This document shows positions 10,141 through 19,798 of a stretch of DNA of 64,000 nt, in pieces; position 1 is the first letter of the stretch, and the number at the start of each line of letters is the position of its first letter. The stretch comes from Plasmodium coatneyi (Eukaryota > Apicomplexa > Aconoidasida > Haemosporida > Plasmodiidae): assembly GCF_001680005.1 (NCBI RefSeq), contig NC_033567.1:1922001-1986000 (forward strand), read 5' to 3'. The notes beneath the pieces are model-generated. The model saw only the letters and a program-made list of their open reading frames with translations. It did no database searches and was not told the origin of the DNA. The translations under genes were made by a program, and so were the position numbers.

Positions 10141-11929
10141 ATGACGGAAAAAGACGCGACCTCCTGCGACGTGGCGCACTTCCTCAAAAACTTCGCAGAC
10201 TTAGAAAAATCCTACGAACATCTCCTCAACCGGAAAAAACAAAACGAGCTGAGACTCACTGAGGCGCTCAGGAGTCTTGACGAAATCAAGGAGCAGTACG
10301 AACAGGAAAAAAAAAGTACAAGAAAACTTTTTTTAAAAAAATGCAAAAAAAAAAAAAAAAAAAAAATAGCTAGCTGCATGACCCGTTCAGGCAACAATGT
10401 GTGTATATTCTTCGCTTTCTCGAAATAGCTAGCTCATCATTTTTTCTCACCTTTCCAGAGAATTTCGAAATGTCAATCGCTATAGGGGAGCACACAGATA
10501 AACTAATAAAAAAGCACAGTTACGCTGAAAGGTCCGTCACAAGGACTGTCTCTCCACCTTTCCCAATCTTTTTGAGCGCTGAAAGTTGTGAGAAAAGAAG
10601 TGTCTCTTTTTACATTCCTGTGTGTATGCCAAGCATGCGAAGCAGCTAAAGATACATTTCTTCCCCCCTACACAAATTTTCCCCCTGATTGTAACCAAAA
10701 CAGCTACGACTTCGTGAAAAGGCAGAACGATGATTTTAAAGAAAAAATCGAATCCCTACGGAGGGAAAAGGAACAGGGTATGCGCGAGGAGGCAACACAA
10801 ATAGCATATCCATCCATAGGGGGGAGGTGTTCCCCGGCGGCATTCCAACCGCTCCCCCACTGCATCCCCCTTCAGACAAGCTGCTCATGGAGGAGAGAAC
10901 AAAAGCGCTGGAAATGAAGAAACAGAGAGAAGTGGAAGAATACGATAGCAAGCTGGTCAAAAAAATAACAACATAAAAAAAAAACGTTTAACAAAATGCT
11001 ACAAAAATGAAAAATATAAAATGGCCTATACAAAATGTCTTCCCCTTTTCTGAGCTTACAGTTACATATGAGCTTCTTTTCCATGCAGAGAGAGAACAAA
11101 AATAAATTGCTCCAACTAGAGAGTCAAATAGTAGAGCTTGACTTGGACATCGTGTCAAAGGAGTAGGCGGAAGAGGCTTGCACATCTTAACACATTCAGA
11201 TGGTGCCACGGAGAAATAACATTTGCAACTACATGTACACAGTGCACTAATGAATGATTCACTTTCTCATCCGCCTTTCCCCACCCCACCTGCAAACAAC
11301 AGTGAGGAGATAAACAAACTCTCCTCATTATTAAAAGAAATTAAAAAGGAACACGAAATGGAGAAGCTGGAGTACGAGCTGAAGATAAAAGACTTGATTA
11401 AAAAAAAAGACGAAAGCAGTCGGAAAAGTAAGGTACATCAGTCCATTCTATGACTTTTTTTTTTTTTTTTTTTTTTTTTTTGCCTCTTTGTTATCTTAGC
11501 AGGTCGTTATATTTTGTTCGCGTGTGAGCGTCCCTCGGAGGTGTGTACACCTACACCTATACCTACCGATCCAGCAAGCTCTCCAAACAACGTCCCCTTT
11601 TAGGAGGCCATGCGGGACATAATAAATGACAGTGGAAATCACGCCTTGAAAAATTTAAAAAACAAGCTCCACATACTACAGCAGGTTACCCAAAAAGAGG
11701 ACTCCCTAAACGAATTATACATCCATACAAACATACGTACAAATCTATCACACACACAGATCCTATTCATCCTCGCCCGTAATGTAAATCCCCATTTGTG
11801 CAGAAATGCAACAAGATGGAAAAGGAAAATGCAAATTTGAAAAGGACCATAAACAAAGCCGAGAAAAAAACGAACAGTGCACAAGACCGCACAAAAACTG
11901 GATGTATCAAAAGCTTATATAAAATATAA
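10141..11929 (+). CDS. Multi-exon coiled-coil protein of unknown function
   Basis: Eight short exons fit: 10141-10315, 10459-10531, 10704-10777, 10876-10955, 11089-11162, 11303-11432, 11604-11684, 11804-11929, giving about 270 aa. Phases agree at every junction, and nearly every exon translates to heptad-rich, Glu/Lys/Leu-dominated helix (for example EEINKLSSLLKEIKKEHEME and KMEKENANLKRTINKAEKK). No membrane segment or catalytic motif is seen; the C-terminus is Lys-rich and ends CIKSLYKI. The family is not recognised; many-exon coiled-coil genes of this kind are often cytoskeletal or basal-body proteins, but that is only inference. Least certain are the donors at 10532 and 10956 (GTC type) and the seventh junction: exon 7 could extend to 11736, but only the 11684 end keeps the coiled-coil frame in exon 8. 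Confidence 0.6.
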
Positions 11930-12594
11930 AAGGGTTATTTCAGAATTTTGGCAGCAAAATGTCGCTGCTATTTTTTTTTTGCGCAAGTTTAACTGTGTGC
12001 AAATAAATGTGATGCTGATCAGGTGATCCCGCCAAAGATGTAAAACGAATGATGCGAAACCAAGAAGGGGTAAGCAAGCCATGCAACTTCACATATAAAA
12101 GTCCCGCACATCGTTACACTTTGGCATATGATCTGTTTGGAAGAGCGTCCCGGTGGGGAGATGAATTTTTTTTAGAGATTTCCACTTCTGTAGTGTTGAT
12201 TTAATAGCAAAGTGGGAAAAAACAGTACCAAGGGTTCCAAAACCTGTCGACGTTTTGAGAAGCATTTCCCGAACAAAGTTGACCTCCATGAAGCGTTGCC
12301 CCGCTAGAGGAGGCAAAACCACGGGACGCTGCTCATGTGAGGAAGGGCACTCCCCCAAGCAGAATTTCCCAGCGAATGAGTACTGCATTTTGGCCCTATT
12401 TCGAAGAGCTCACAAGAGAGGGTGAAGGAGAAGAATAAAAGTCAGTCAATGGATACCACCTTAATATACACCCCGCTAATGTAAAAAAAGGCACGCTCTG
12501 GATGGTCCTCACACACTGTTCGCTTAATTTTGTTTTTTTTTCCCACCCTCCAATGTAATCACACAAACGGCACAACAGGCGCAACACAGCAATA
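11930..12594. other. Intergenic region
   Basis: This spacer separates two plus-strand genes. A minus-strand ORF of 99 codons at 12089-12388 is present but lacks conserved character. T runs occur near 11970 and 12530. Nothing else is supported. Confidence 0.5.
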
Positions 12595-13143
12595 ATGACA
12601 TTGATATTTCTGCTTTTTCTTTTTCTTCACCGTTTTACGGCCAAATGCTTTTCCCTGAAGAGGCCACTCTTGAGTAGCCCCCGAAATTCACCTGTCCTAC
12701 TGTACGGTGCAAACTCGAAGGCCCTCCAAAACGGCAGCAACTACTTTTTCTGCGCTGCCAAAAAGAAGCACCCCCGAGGTAGTAACAAATTCAGTTTGCG
12801 TGAAAAAAAAGAAGATGAAAATACCGAACCGTCCAGAAACATTTCCCACAATTCAAACATATTCCGAAACAAATACAACTACATTCCGTCACTACAAGAA
12901 GTCAAAGCGGACATAGAAAATTTCAAGAGAGAAAAATCTTTTTACTTCACGGAACACAGTATACTCGAAGCCATCAATGTAGAAAATAATATCGTCGTGG
13001 TCAACATTGAGGGCATGTTTTTCGAAGATATTAACGTAGTTTTCGCAGAAGTAACCAAGTATTTGCTCAATAAGCATTTGGGCATTTTGGGCGTACACCC
13101 GTACAACATCAAGTCGCTCAACATAGAAAAGGGGGGAACTTAA
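12595..13143 (+). CDS. Secreted or apicoplast-targeted protein of unknown function
   Basis: A single-exon 182-aa ORF. The first 18 residues are a strongly hydrophobic core (TLIFLLFLFLHRF) followed by a Lys/Arg- and Ser/Asn-rich, acid-poor segment up to about residue 60. That bipartite layout, signal peptide plus basic leader, is the usual apicoplast import signal in Plasmodium. The final 85 residues look like a small folded domain with a helix (EVKADIENFKREKSF), a strand (NIVVVNIEGMFF) and a second helix before GILGVHPYNI. I do not recognise this domain. The gene is convergent with GPN3. Secretion without apicoplast delivery is an alternative. The start is fixed by the ATG that opens directly into the hydrophobic core. 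Confidence 0.7.
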   Translation: MTLIFLLFLFLHRFTAKCFSLKRPLLSSPRNSPVLLYGANSKALQNGSNYFFCAAKKKHPRGSNKFSLREKKEDENTEPSRNISHNSNIFRNKYNYIPSLQEVKADIENFKREKSFYFTEHSILEAINVENNIVVVNIEGMFFEDINVVFAEVTKYLLNKHLGILGVHPYNIKSLNIEKGGT

Positions 13144-13902
13144 ATCGAGCACCTCACAGGCCAGTTGGCATTGCATATACTGTACTTTTTCGTAGCAGAG
13201 AGCTATTCGTTTGTCTGCAAAAAATTGTTGTCTATTCTGCAAGGGCGGTGGCTTGCCTAGGCAGTTTTTTATGACATTTTGTTTTTCTTAATGAAAAGGT
13301 TACGTCGTTCGCATTTTTTTTTTGGGAAAGCGATTTGGCTGTTCATATTTTTTTTTTTTTTGAAAGCTGTTTAGCTGTTTTTTTTTCCAAAACGCCTTGC
13401 TTGTTCATATTTTTTTCCCCACTTTTTACCGCTACCCTATGAACCAACAAATGAAGAAAAAATTATCGTTTCAAATTACGCAATGTTGAGACGATGGTAT
13501 ATTCCCACATTAGCAGTACCTCCTCCTGATTGACACCCCTTTCGTGTTTGTAAGGTCCCACAGGAAATGTACCGCATGTCCACAAACAAACTCGGTTAAT
13601 AAAAAAAAAAAAAATGTGTGTGTAGGTTTGCCTTGGAAATACATCATGGGGGATGTTCCATGGGACGAAAAAAGTAACATACGCACAAGCATTAAAGGGG
13701 GGCACTTAAAAGCGAAGAAGTGATCTATGCGGTAAAGATATTGCCAAGAAGAAAAAAAGTCATTTTCGATATCCCCCCCTTTTAATGGCAAGTGAAGTGC
13801 GCCAAAATGTTCACACAACGGTGAAACGGAAAATGTGTTATTTGCCTCTGACGGGCGTTTGCAAACGATTCTCGCGGAGCTTCCCCCCTCCTTCGATCCG
13901 CA
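13144..13902. other. Convergent intergenic region
   Basis: It lies between the 3' ends of the signal-peptide gene and GPN3. It carries several T runs (13313-13323, 13350-13361, 13378-13386) and an A run at 13601-13613. Overlapping minus-strand ORFs of 80 and 102 codons show no protein-like composition. Confidence 0.55.
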
Positions 13903-15156
13903 TCACATGTCGTAATTGTCGTTCACGTCCTTGTCCTCTCCGTACTGTATGATCATATCTATCGAGTTGATAATAAAATCTACGTTATCATCGTCGTAGA
14001 TATTTAACGGGATAAAGGAGACCAAATTGAAATCCTCGATAATATGCGCAAAGGCATTGTTCAGTTTGTAGTACTTCCTGGACATGCATTTGTTGGCCGT
14101 CATGACAATATCATGAGGATCCAAAGAAAGTATATCATTTAATTTTTCATAATTTTTTTGGTAAATTTTTTCTTCAAGTTCTTCGGACCGCACGCTGCTA
14201 CTGCTGTGCTCGTCTGATGAATTTTTTCCAAAATGTTCGCTCCTTGCCTGGGACATGCTCGCAGAAGAGAAACTTGAAACGCTTCTCTTGTCATAATCGG
14301 AACACAAAATATACTCGTCTTTAAAAGACTTCTCACCGTTTATGTATTCCATTTCTTTGAGAAAGGAATCACCCAAATCTTCATCTGGCCGTTTTTCCTC
14401 ATCGTTACTCTGTTCTCCTTTGTCCTGGAGAAAAAAGCGGCTACCTCGACCACCTTTAATCTTTCTGTTAATCTTTTTATACAACTTCCTCTGGAAAAAG
14501 AAGTTATTGTTATGCTTAAATTTTCTCAATTCTTGGTAGTAGTTTTTACTCACCAAAAGGTCACATTTGGTTAATATATTAATGTGAGGCAATTCAAAGT
14601 TTATCATGGTGGATAAGCTTGTCAGATACGCTGACAGCAGCTTTGTATTCGAACTAATAAAAGAAATATCCACTAAAAAGACAACTATCAATCTTATATT
14701 CTGATCAGTAAATATATTTAAAATTTTTTTAAAATAATCCGTGTGTGTGTACAACTCTATCTGTCCAGGAGTATCAATGATGAAATAATTTTCATCATCG
14801 TCGTAGTTATTTAATTCGTCTTCCAGCAAATATGAATTTTCATACAACAATTCTACACTCCTTAGTAAAGCACAATTTGGACCAAGCATCTGATCTTCCA
14901 TTAGGCTGTTTACATCCACGTAGTTCCTTATGTCGATGTCGTAAATGGTGTCATAATATTGTTTCAATTCCTTCTCGATATTCGACGTGGTGTTCATCGC
15001 TTTCTTCTTTCTCTCATAGTAGTACTCTTCACTCGCGCTGTCCAAATTGACTACATAGCAATTTCGTTTTTTTATTTTCATAAATTCTTTCATCAGCTTG
15101 CAATAATTTGTTTTCCCGCTCCCAGCAGGGCCCACCACGACTTGCCCGTACTTCAT
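13903..15156 (-). CDS. GPN3: GPN-loop GTPase 3 (GPN3)
   Basis: A single-exon protein of 417 aa. It opens with MKYGQVVVGPAGSGKTNYC, the P-loop (residues 9-16). The family-defining GPN loop is at about 92-94 (LGPNCALL), the G3 motif DTPGQIELYTH at about 128, and the G4 motif ILTKCDLL at about 194. GPN3 acts with GPN1 in the cytoplasm and is needed for assembly and nuclear import of RNA polymerase II. Human GPN3 is under 300 residues; the extra length here is a charged Ser/Glu-rich insertion at roughly residues 220-330 between G4 and the C-terminal helices, a typical Plasmodium expansion. The ATG at 15156 is chosen because the P-loop strand follows at once. GPN3 rather than GPN2 is favoured by the YGQVVVGPAGSGK start. 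Confidence 0.88.
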   Translation of the reverse strand: MKYGQVVVGPAGSGKTNYCKLMKEFMKIKKRNCYVVNLDSASEEYYYERKKKAMNTTSNIEKELKQYYDTIYDIDIRNYVDVNSLMEDQMLGPNCALLRSVELLYENSYLLEDELNNYDDDENYFIIDTPGQIELYTHTDYFKKILNIFTDQNIRLIVVFLVDISFISSNTKLLSAYLTSLSTMINFELPHINILTKCDLLVSKNYYQELRKFKHNNNFFFQRKLYKKINRKIKGGRGSRFFLQDKGEQSNDEEKRPDEDLGDSFLKEMEYINGEKSFKDEYILCSDYDKRSVSSFSSASMSQARSEHFGKNSSDEHSSSSVRSEELEEKIYQKNYEKLNDILSLDPHDIVMTANKCMSRKYYKLNNAFAHIIEDFNLVSFIPLNIYDDDNVDFIINSIDMIIQYGEDKDVNDNYDM

Positions 15157-15570
15157 CTTGTTCAACTGGGCGGAATATTTCTCTCTTATTCAGCGAAAAG
15201 AAAAGAAAAATAACGGAGGGGGTAATAACACGTATAGGAAAAAAGTACAACAGCTAGGCTGTCCACTATTCCATACGTGGCATTTGCAAACCAATTGGGG
15301 GTGATGCTAAACTGTTTCAATTTTTACAAACATGTGTTGGTATTGCCACGCATGTTTTTTAAAATAGCTAGCTGGAAGGACAACGTGGGGAAAAAAAAAA
15401 AAAATCCTCCCACGAATTACTTCCCCCTCTAAAATATTTTATTTAAAGATGATAAAATGGGTGGTTGGGATTTTTTTAAATCCATTTTAGAATACTTTGT
15501 GGATGTGCCTTCCATTGTGGGTCAGCAAAAAAGGAAAGGTTATTTATGCAACCCCCTTTTGGGGTTTTTT

Positions 15571-15609
<39 letters not shown>

Positions 15610-16315
15610 TACGTTTGTATCGCCTTACAAATTGAGATAACAGGTGATCCTGCAAAAGTTGGCCACCATTTTCAGGTTATGCAAGTCGTCACATGAGAAC
15701 TGAGGTCATCATAATGGTTTCGCATTGCACCGCGCCCATATGCCTTCAATTTTTCCTTTTGCCACCCACTTCGCATGCAGATGTATGCATCTTAACTGTT
15801 GGGGGTATTCCCCCACTGCGCAGCGGTCCCTATTTGCATGTCAGCAATAGCAACGGGGAGAGCGTTTTGTATGGCATGACCGAAACGGTGCTGATACAAC
15901 GGGAAGATTCCTTCATTTGGACTTTTTTCCTCTACAATTTGGGTGTATCGAGGAGAAAAACCAAAGAGGGAGCACCCAATGGGTTAATTAAACATATGTA
16001 TGCCTCGCGTATGCAACCTTATACTACGCCCGTTCTGCTACTAATCTGCTCTCTCCTGAAAATTTCAGGAAGCACGGATTTTTTTAAAAATTAATGGAAG
16101 GGAAAAAAAAAAAAAAAGGAAAAGTCCAAACGGTGTAATCACCGCACACGGTTAAAGCGAACTTTCGTTTAAAAAGAAGTTAAGCGATATTTATGCAGAA
16201 CAAATAACTTTACAGTTCACCCAAAGCAATGTCAATATTAACAGTGGAGCGCACATCATGCTGGGCCCCCGTCCAAGGAAGCTCCTACAAACCGGAATGT
16301 AGTTGCCAGGCCCAG
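15157..16315. other. Intergenic region with an AT microsatellite and a possible small plus-strand exon
   Basis: This 1.2-kb spacer lies between two minus-strand genes. It includes the (AT)17 microsatellite and A runs at 15390-15403 and 16105-16118. On the plus strand, an ATG at 15457 opens a 27-codon stretch (MGGWDFFKSILEYF...) with a donor at 15539 and a possible in-phase exon at 15644-15675, but I could not continue it to a convincing protein. It is recorded as a weak hint only. Confidence 0.4.
15573..15606. repeat. (AT)17 microsatellite
   Basis: An uninterrupted AT dinucleotide run of 34 bases, likely length-variable between isolates. Confidence 0.95.
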
Positions 16316-17316
16316 TCAATCGTTAAAGCTCTTCACATGAATTGCACCGATCAAATAAACGGTCAAACATATAAAAGTCAAATTGACCACAAACCATAGG
16401 GCCCCACAAAACTTGGAGTTACATTTGGTCAGTTCTGCATATTTATACGAATCGGACTCAGGCACAGTTCTCGTAATTAAGTCTTCCACTATGTCTACCA
16501 TGCTATATATTTGGTTGAGGACGCCTATGAAAGTCATGATTATTTTTAGGGGCCAGTACTGCACATCTTCCTTAAAATGCACACACAAAACCCAAACAGA
16601 AATGGTAAGCGCTAAGAAGAGGACGCAAAGAAGCCTTAAGAAAAAATTATTCGCATAAAAAATTAACACTATAAGGAGTAGGAAACATAAGAAGGCAGTG
16701 GATGTGATCAACGTCCATTTGTTTATGTAGGCCATCAAAATAAAAAACATCCCGTAGAAACAGGAGCCAATGTAGCCAGCGGGTAGAATTAGGAATTGGT
16801 TTCCTCCAATTGTGTTTGTGCATCCTCCATGATTTCTGTTCACCTCTGCATTTGCCGACAAAGGGCGAAGAAAAAAAAAAAAAAAAAAAATGAAATTCGC
16901 ATGAAGCGGTACAAAAATGTTACATAAGTGGTCCAAAAAAAAAGGTAACCACAGAATGGTATGCTTTAAGAAAGTGTTCACTTCACATACACACAAACAC
17001 ACAAAGATATATGTACAACGGGGTGGTGTTTTCCCGGACGAGCGAGCTTAGCCGCGCAACCAAGCCGAATGCATAGGTTAATTTTTTTTTTTCATTTCTT
17101 CCTTTCAAACGAACCTATGCTCTTCACTCGCCCCCCCGTCAACCAACAGGCCGACGCATGCGAAAACTCGTGCAAAAAAACGGTCAGCAGTTTGAAGGGC
17201 TCCAAAATTTTGCACTTCCAAAACAGGGCGTTTATCAGCACGCACGCGGAAATGCTGACGAAGGTGATGTTTTGGTTTCGCTCGCAGCAGGTCTGCAGGG
17301 TGAAGTCGAAATGCAT
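16316..17316 (-). CDS. Peptidase M50B-like integral membrane metalloprotease
   Basis: Two exons, 17115-17316 and 16316-16845 (donor GTTCG, acceptor TGCAG), join in phase to give 243 aa. Exon 1 contains a hydrophobic segment and the zinc motif HEFSH (HExxH) followed by ACWLTGGRVKSI, the typical 'HE..H...a..tGG.v.si' of the M50B-like family. Exon 2 continues with GGNQFLILPAGYIGSCFYG, three or more membrane helices, and YSMVDIVEDLITRTVPESD, which matches the family's 'D(I/L)..D....v.gSDA' block. These proteins relate to site-2 proteases; the substrate is unknown. The ATG at 17316 is the first in frame, but the frame is open upstream to about 17445 without an ATG, so a further 5' exon may exist. 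Spacing from the flanking minus-strand genes suggests an independent promoter. Confidence 0.75.
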
Positions 17317-17666
17317 TGTGCCGTCCGGTGGGATAATTTCGTTGTGACTGCTTCGGTTGGATGGCTTTGGTCGGGATGCCGTCTTATGGGATGCGTTCTC
17401 CTGCGCTGCTCGCCAAGCCCCCTTGACAAAACTCACAGTCAGCAAATTGGAAAAATGTTAAATCTTCATTTTTCGCTCTTTAAAAAGGAAAATTCGTCTT
17501 ACTCATCGCCATGCGTCAAGCATTGCGGATACAAATGTATGAATAGGACAGGTAAAAAAGGAAAAAAAAAAAAAAAAAAAAAATAGCCATTTTACATATG
17601 GCTAGTCAATAAATCCGCAGATTAGTAAACCTTTGGTGAGTGAACAAATCGGCTGTTAACCCCACT

Positions 17667-17700
<34 letters not shown>

Positions 17701-17909
17701 TATGTATGAAGCACAGTACAATGTGGCGAAGTTCCTCAGTTCACTTGTGTGCACACGGATGGGCAAGCATTGTGCGTTTTTTTGCCTTTGCATGTTCTGA
17801 AAAGTTGTATACGTGTTTTTCTGCGAATTGCATCAATTTTTAGCTTTTCCTCCCTACGCGTCATCTTTTACCGAGCACCTTCCACCGATCGTAGCACAGC
17901 GCGCACCTT
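17317..17909. promoter_or_regulatory. Upstream region of the M50B-like gene
   Basis: This tandem spacer contains an A run at 17562-17582 and a 32-base T run at 17668-17699. The first part is open in the M50B frame and might include a missed 5' exon. Nothing else is supported. Confidence 0.45.
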
Positions 17910-18860
17910 TCACTCCGCCTTCCTCTTTTGGGGCAGCAAATTAAGCAGCTTGAGCGTTTCCTCGGACAAGCCGATATTTTCAATGATGCTTTTCTTCTCC
18001 TCCTTTTTCCGCACAGACATATTGCTGGGATCCTCTTCATCCCTATGTTGTGGGAGCCCCCTTTCATCGCCCTTCATCATCACGTGGGCGAGGCTGTTTT
18101 CTTCCCCAACAGTGTGTATACCTCCCCCTCCAGGGGTATCTTCTCCTCCTCCGGTCTCCTCCTTTTTGAATGCCAAAAGGTCATTTGCCTTGGAATTGTA
18201 GGTGGAGCTGTACACTGGTCTCCTCCCCGCGTGGAAATAATTCTCTTCATCCTGTTCTCTCAATTTAGACAAATTTATTCTAACATGTGAGGTTTCTAGC
18301 AGATCCTTAACTACACTATTATTAATGGATAGGTTACTCGTTTCGCTTAACTTCCGTCCCAGTTCTCCATCATTTTCGCTTTCTTCCACTTCCAACGTTT
18401 GAACAAAGTAACTTGGCAAGTCGCTCTTCAGCTCAGGCATAGCAATATTATGGTCCTGAATCTTCCTCACAATATTATTTATTTTGTATTCATTAATCAG
18501 GTGTAGGGTTATTAAATTCTCGATGATAAAAAGCAAAGGAACGTCCATTCTGTACTTGTCATTAAGCTCCTTAATATTCTGCAGCATGTTTTGCAACTCC
18601 TTCTGGTACTGCTGAAAATTTTCTATGTTCTTTTTGTCTATTTTGCTTATGACATTTGTTTCCAGCGTGCTTTTGTAATCCTCATTTTCGCTGATGCTGA
18701 ATTTTTTTTTGCAGTTTTGATACACACAGGGGTAGTTAAGCAATTCGAACACGTCCTTTATTTCGATCTTCACATTTTTAATAAAATTTGATAGCGACTC
18801 GAAGAATGACTTGATGAAAAAGTTGCTTTCGTTTTCGATGCCCTTTAAGGAGGAATTCAT
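17910..18860 (-). CDS. Conserved Plasmodium protein, unknown function
   Basis: A single-exon 316-aa ORF with normal coding composition. The N-terminal 150 residues are helical with regularly spaced Leu/Ile (FIKSFFESLSNFIKNVKI, then QQYQKELQNMLQNIKELNDK) and contain two closely spaced cysteines (YPCVYQNCKKKF). The region after about residue 220 is low-complexity, Gly/Glu/Lys-rich, and the last residues (LSEETLKLLNLLPQKRKAE) form a short amphipathic helix with a basic tail that could act as a nuclear signal. No family is recognised. The start at 18860 is the only ATG before the first helix. The giant plus-strand gene is divergent from it and shares the upstream region. Confidence 0.7.
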   Translation of the reverse strand: MNSSLKGIENESNFFIKSFFESLSNFIKNVKIEIKDVFELLNYPCVYQNCKKKFSISENEDYKSTLETNVISKIDKKNIENFQQYQKELQNMLQNIKELNDKYRMDVPLLFIIENLITLHLINEYKINNIVRKIQDHNIAMPELKSDLPSYFVQTLEVEESENDGELGRKLSETSNLSINNSVVKDLLETSHVRINLSKLREQDEENYFHAGRRPVYSSTYNSKANDLLAFKKEETGGGEDTPGGGGIHTVGEENSLAHVMMKGDERGLPQHRDEEDPSNMSVRKKEEKKSIIENIGLSEETLKLLNLLPQKRKAE

Positions 18861-19798
18861 TTTTTACCAGACGAACGGGCAAAATTAAGGAGTGTACATT
18901 GTGCCCATCAGCCAAAAGGTCAACTCGGTCAGGTCTCACCAAACGTTCAACACTGTGTGTGTTTGTGTGTCTTTTCCACACCTGGGTTGCGATGCCTTAT
19001 CTGTTATGAACGATTCGCCTTAAACGACCAGCCTTCTTTGGAACAGTCTTTGCTTGCTTCTTTCCAGTTCGGCAAATCGATTCGCACATTTAGGGGGAAG
19101 CTCCTCCTCACATGCACGTCTGTGAAGGTGGAAAAAGGCTGCTACTTGGGGAGGCGACTGCACAGCACAAAATCGTTTTACCAATTCATTCATTTATTTG
19201 TTTGTTTGTTTATTTGTTCGTTTATTTGTTCTTTTTTTTTTTTTTTTTTTTTTTTTAATTTTTCCTACCAACCCGTTTGGTATTTTTTTTTTTTTCCCCG
19301 CTTTTTTCAAAAAAGGTGCAAATATAAGTCGAGTTACATTTCGCATGCGGAAGAACAACCTTCACGAAGGCGCACTTTCGCTATTATCCAGGTAAAGCCG
19401 CAATGATGAAGTGCTCTCCACTTGTAGTAAGCACAAGCTTCCCGGCAGGGCAGCAGAGTTTTGTTTGTTTACTTTCACTAATGATTACAAAACATTCCAA
19501 GTGAAGAGCATTTTTTTTTTTTTTTTTCCGTAACGCTAGTATATATACATTAATTTGCTGACCATACTGGAGAAGTGTGCCTTGCTTCTCTTTCCGGTTC
19601 GAATTATATAACTTCGACTTTGTGCTACTCTATACCAGCCCGTTTTCACTCCCCAGTTTATCAAACGCAGGTGATTAGCAACGGGGGTGTACAGACGCAT
19701 GGGTGTGCCGGCATATTGGCTCACCCAGTTTAGGGACCCCAACAGAACGAGGCTACCTGTGTCGATGTGGCACCCATTCTGACGCACCCCAAGGAACC
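18861..19798. promoter_or_regulatory. Divergent intergenic region upstream of the giant gene
   Basis: Both promoters lie here. It contains a T-rich repeat of TTTG/TTTA units (about 19186-19231) running into a pure T run (19232-19256) and another T run at 19511-19527. The giant gene's frame is open back to 19703 but without an ATG before 19799. Confidence 0.5.
19186..19256. repeat. TTTG/TTTA tetranucleotide repeat plus poly-T
   Basis: A degenerate tetranucleotide run (ATTTGTTTGTTTG-like) is followed by about 25 T's. It is simple-sequence DNA in a divergent promoter region. Confidence 0.8.

Noticed and set aside
10588..10917. 109-codon plus-strand ORF
   Set aside because: It combines intron sequence with exon 3 of the coiled-coil gene; the spliced model explains the coding part.
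12089..12388. 99-codon minus-strand ORF
   Set aside because: Isolated, no conserved motif, odd composition, and no splice partner; likely chance.
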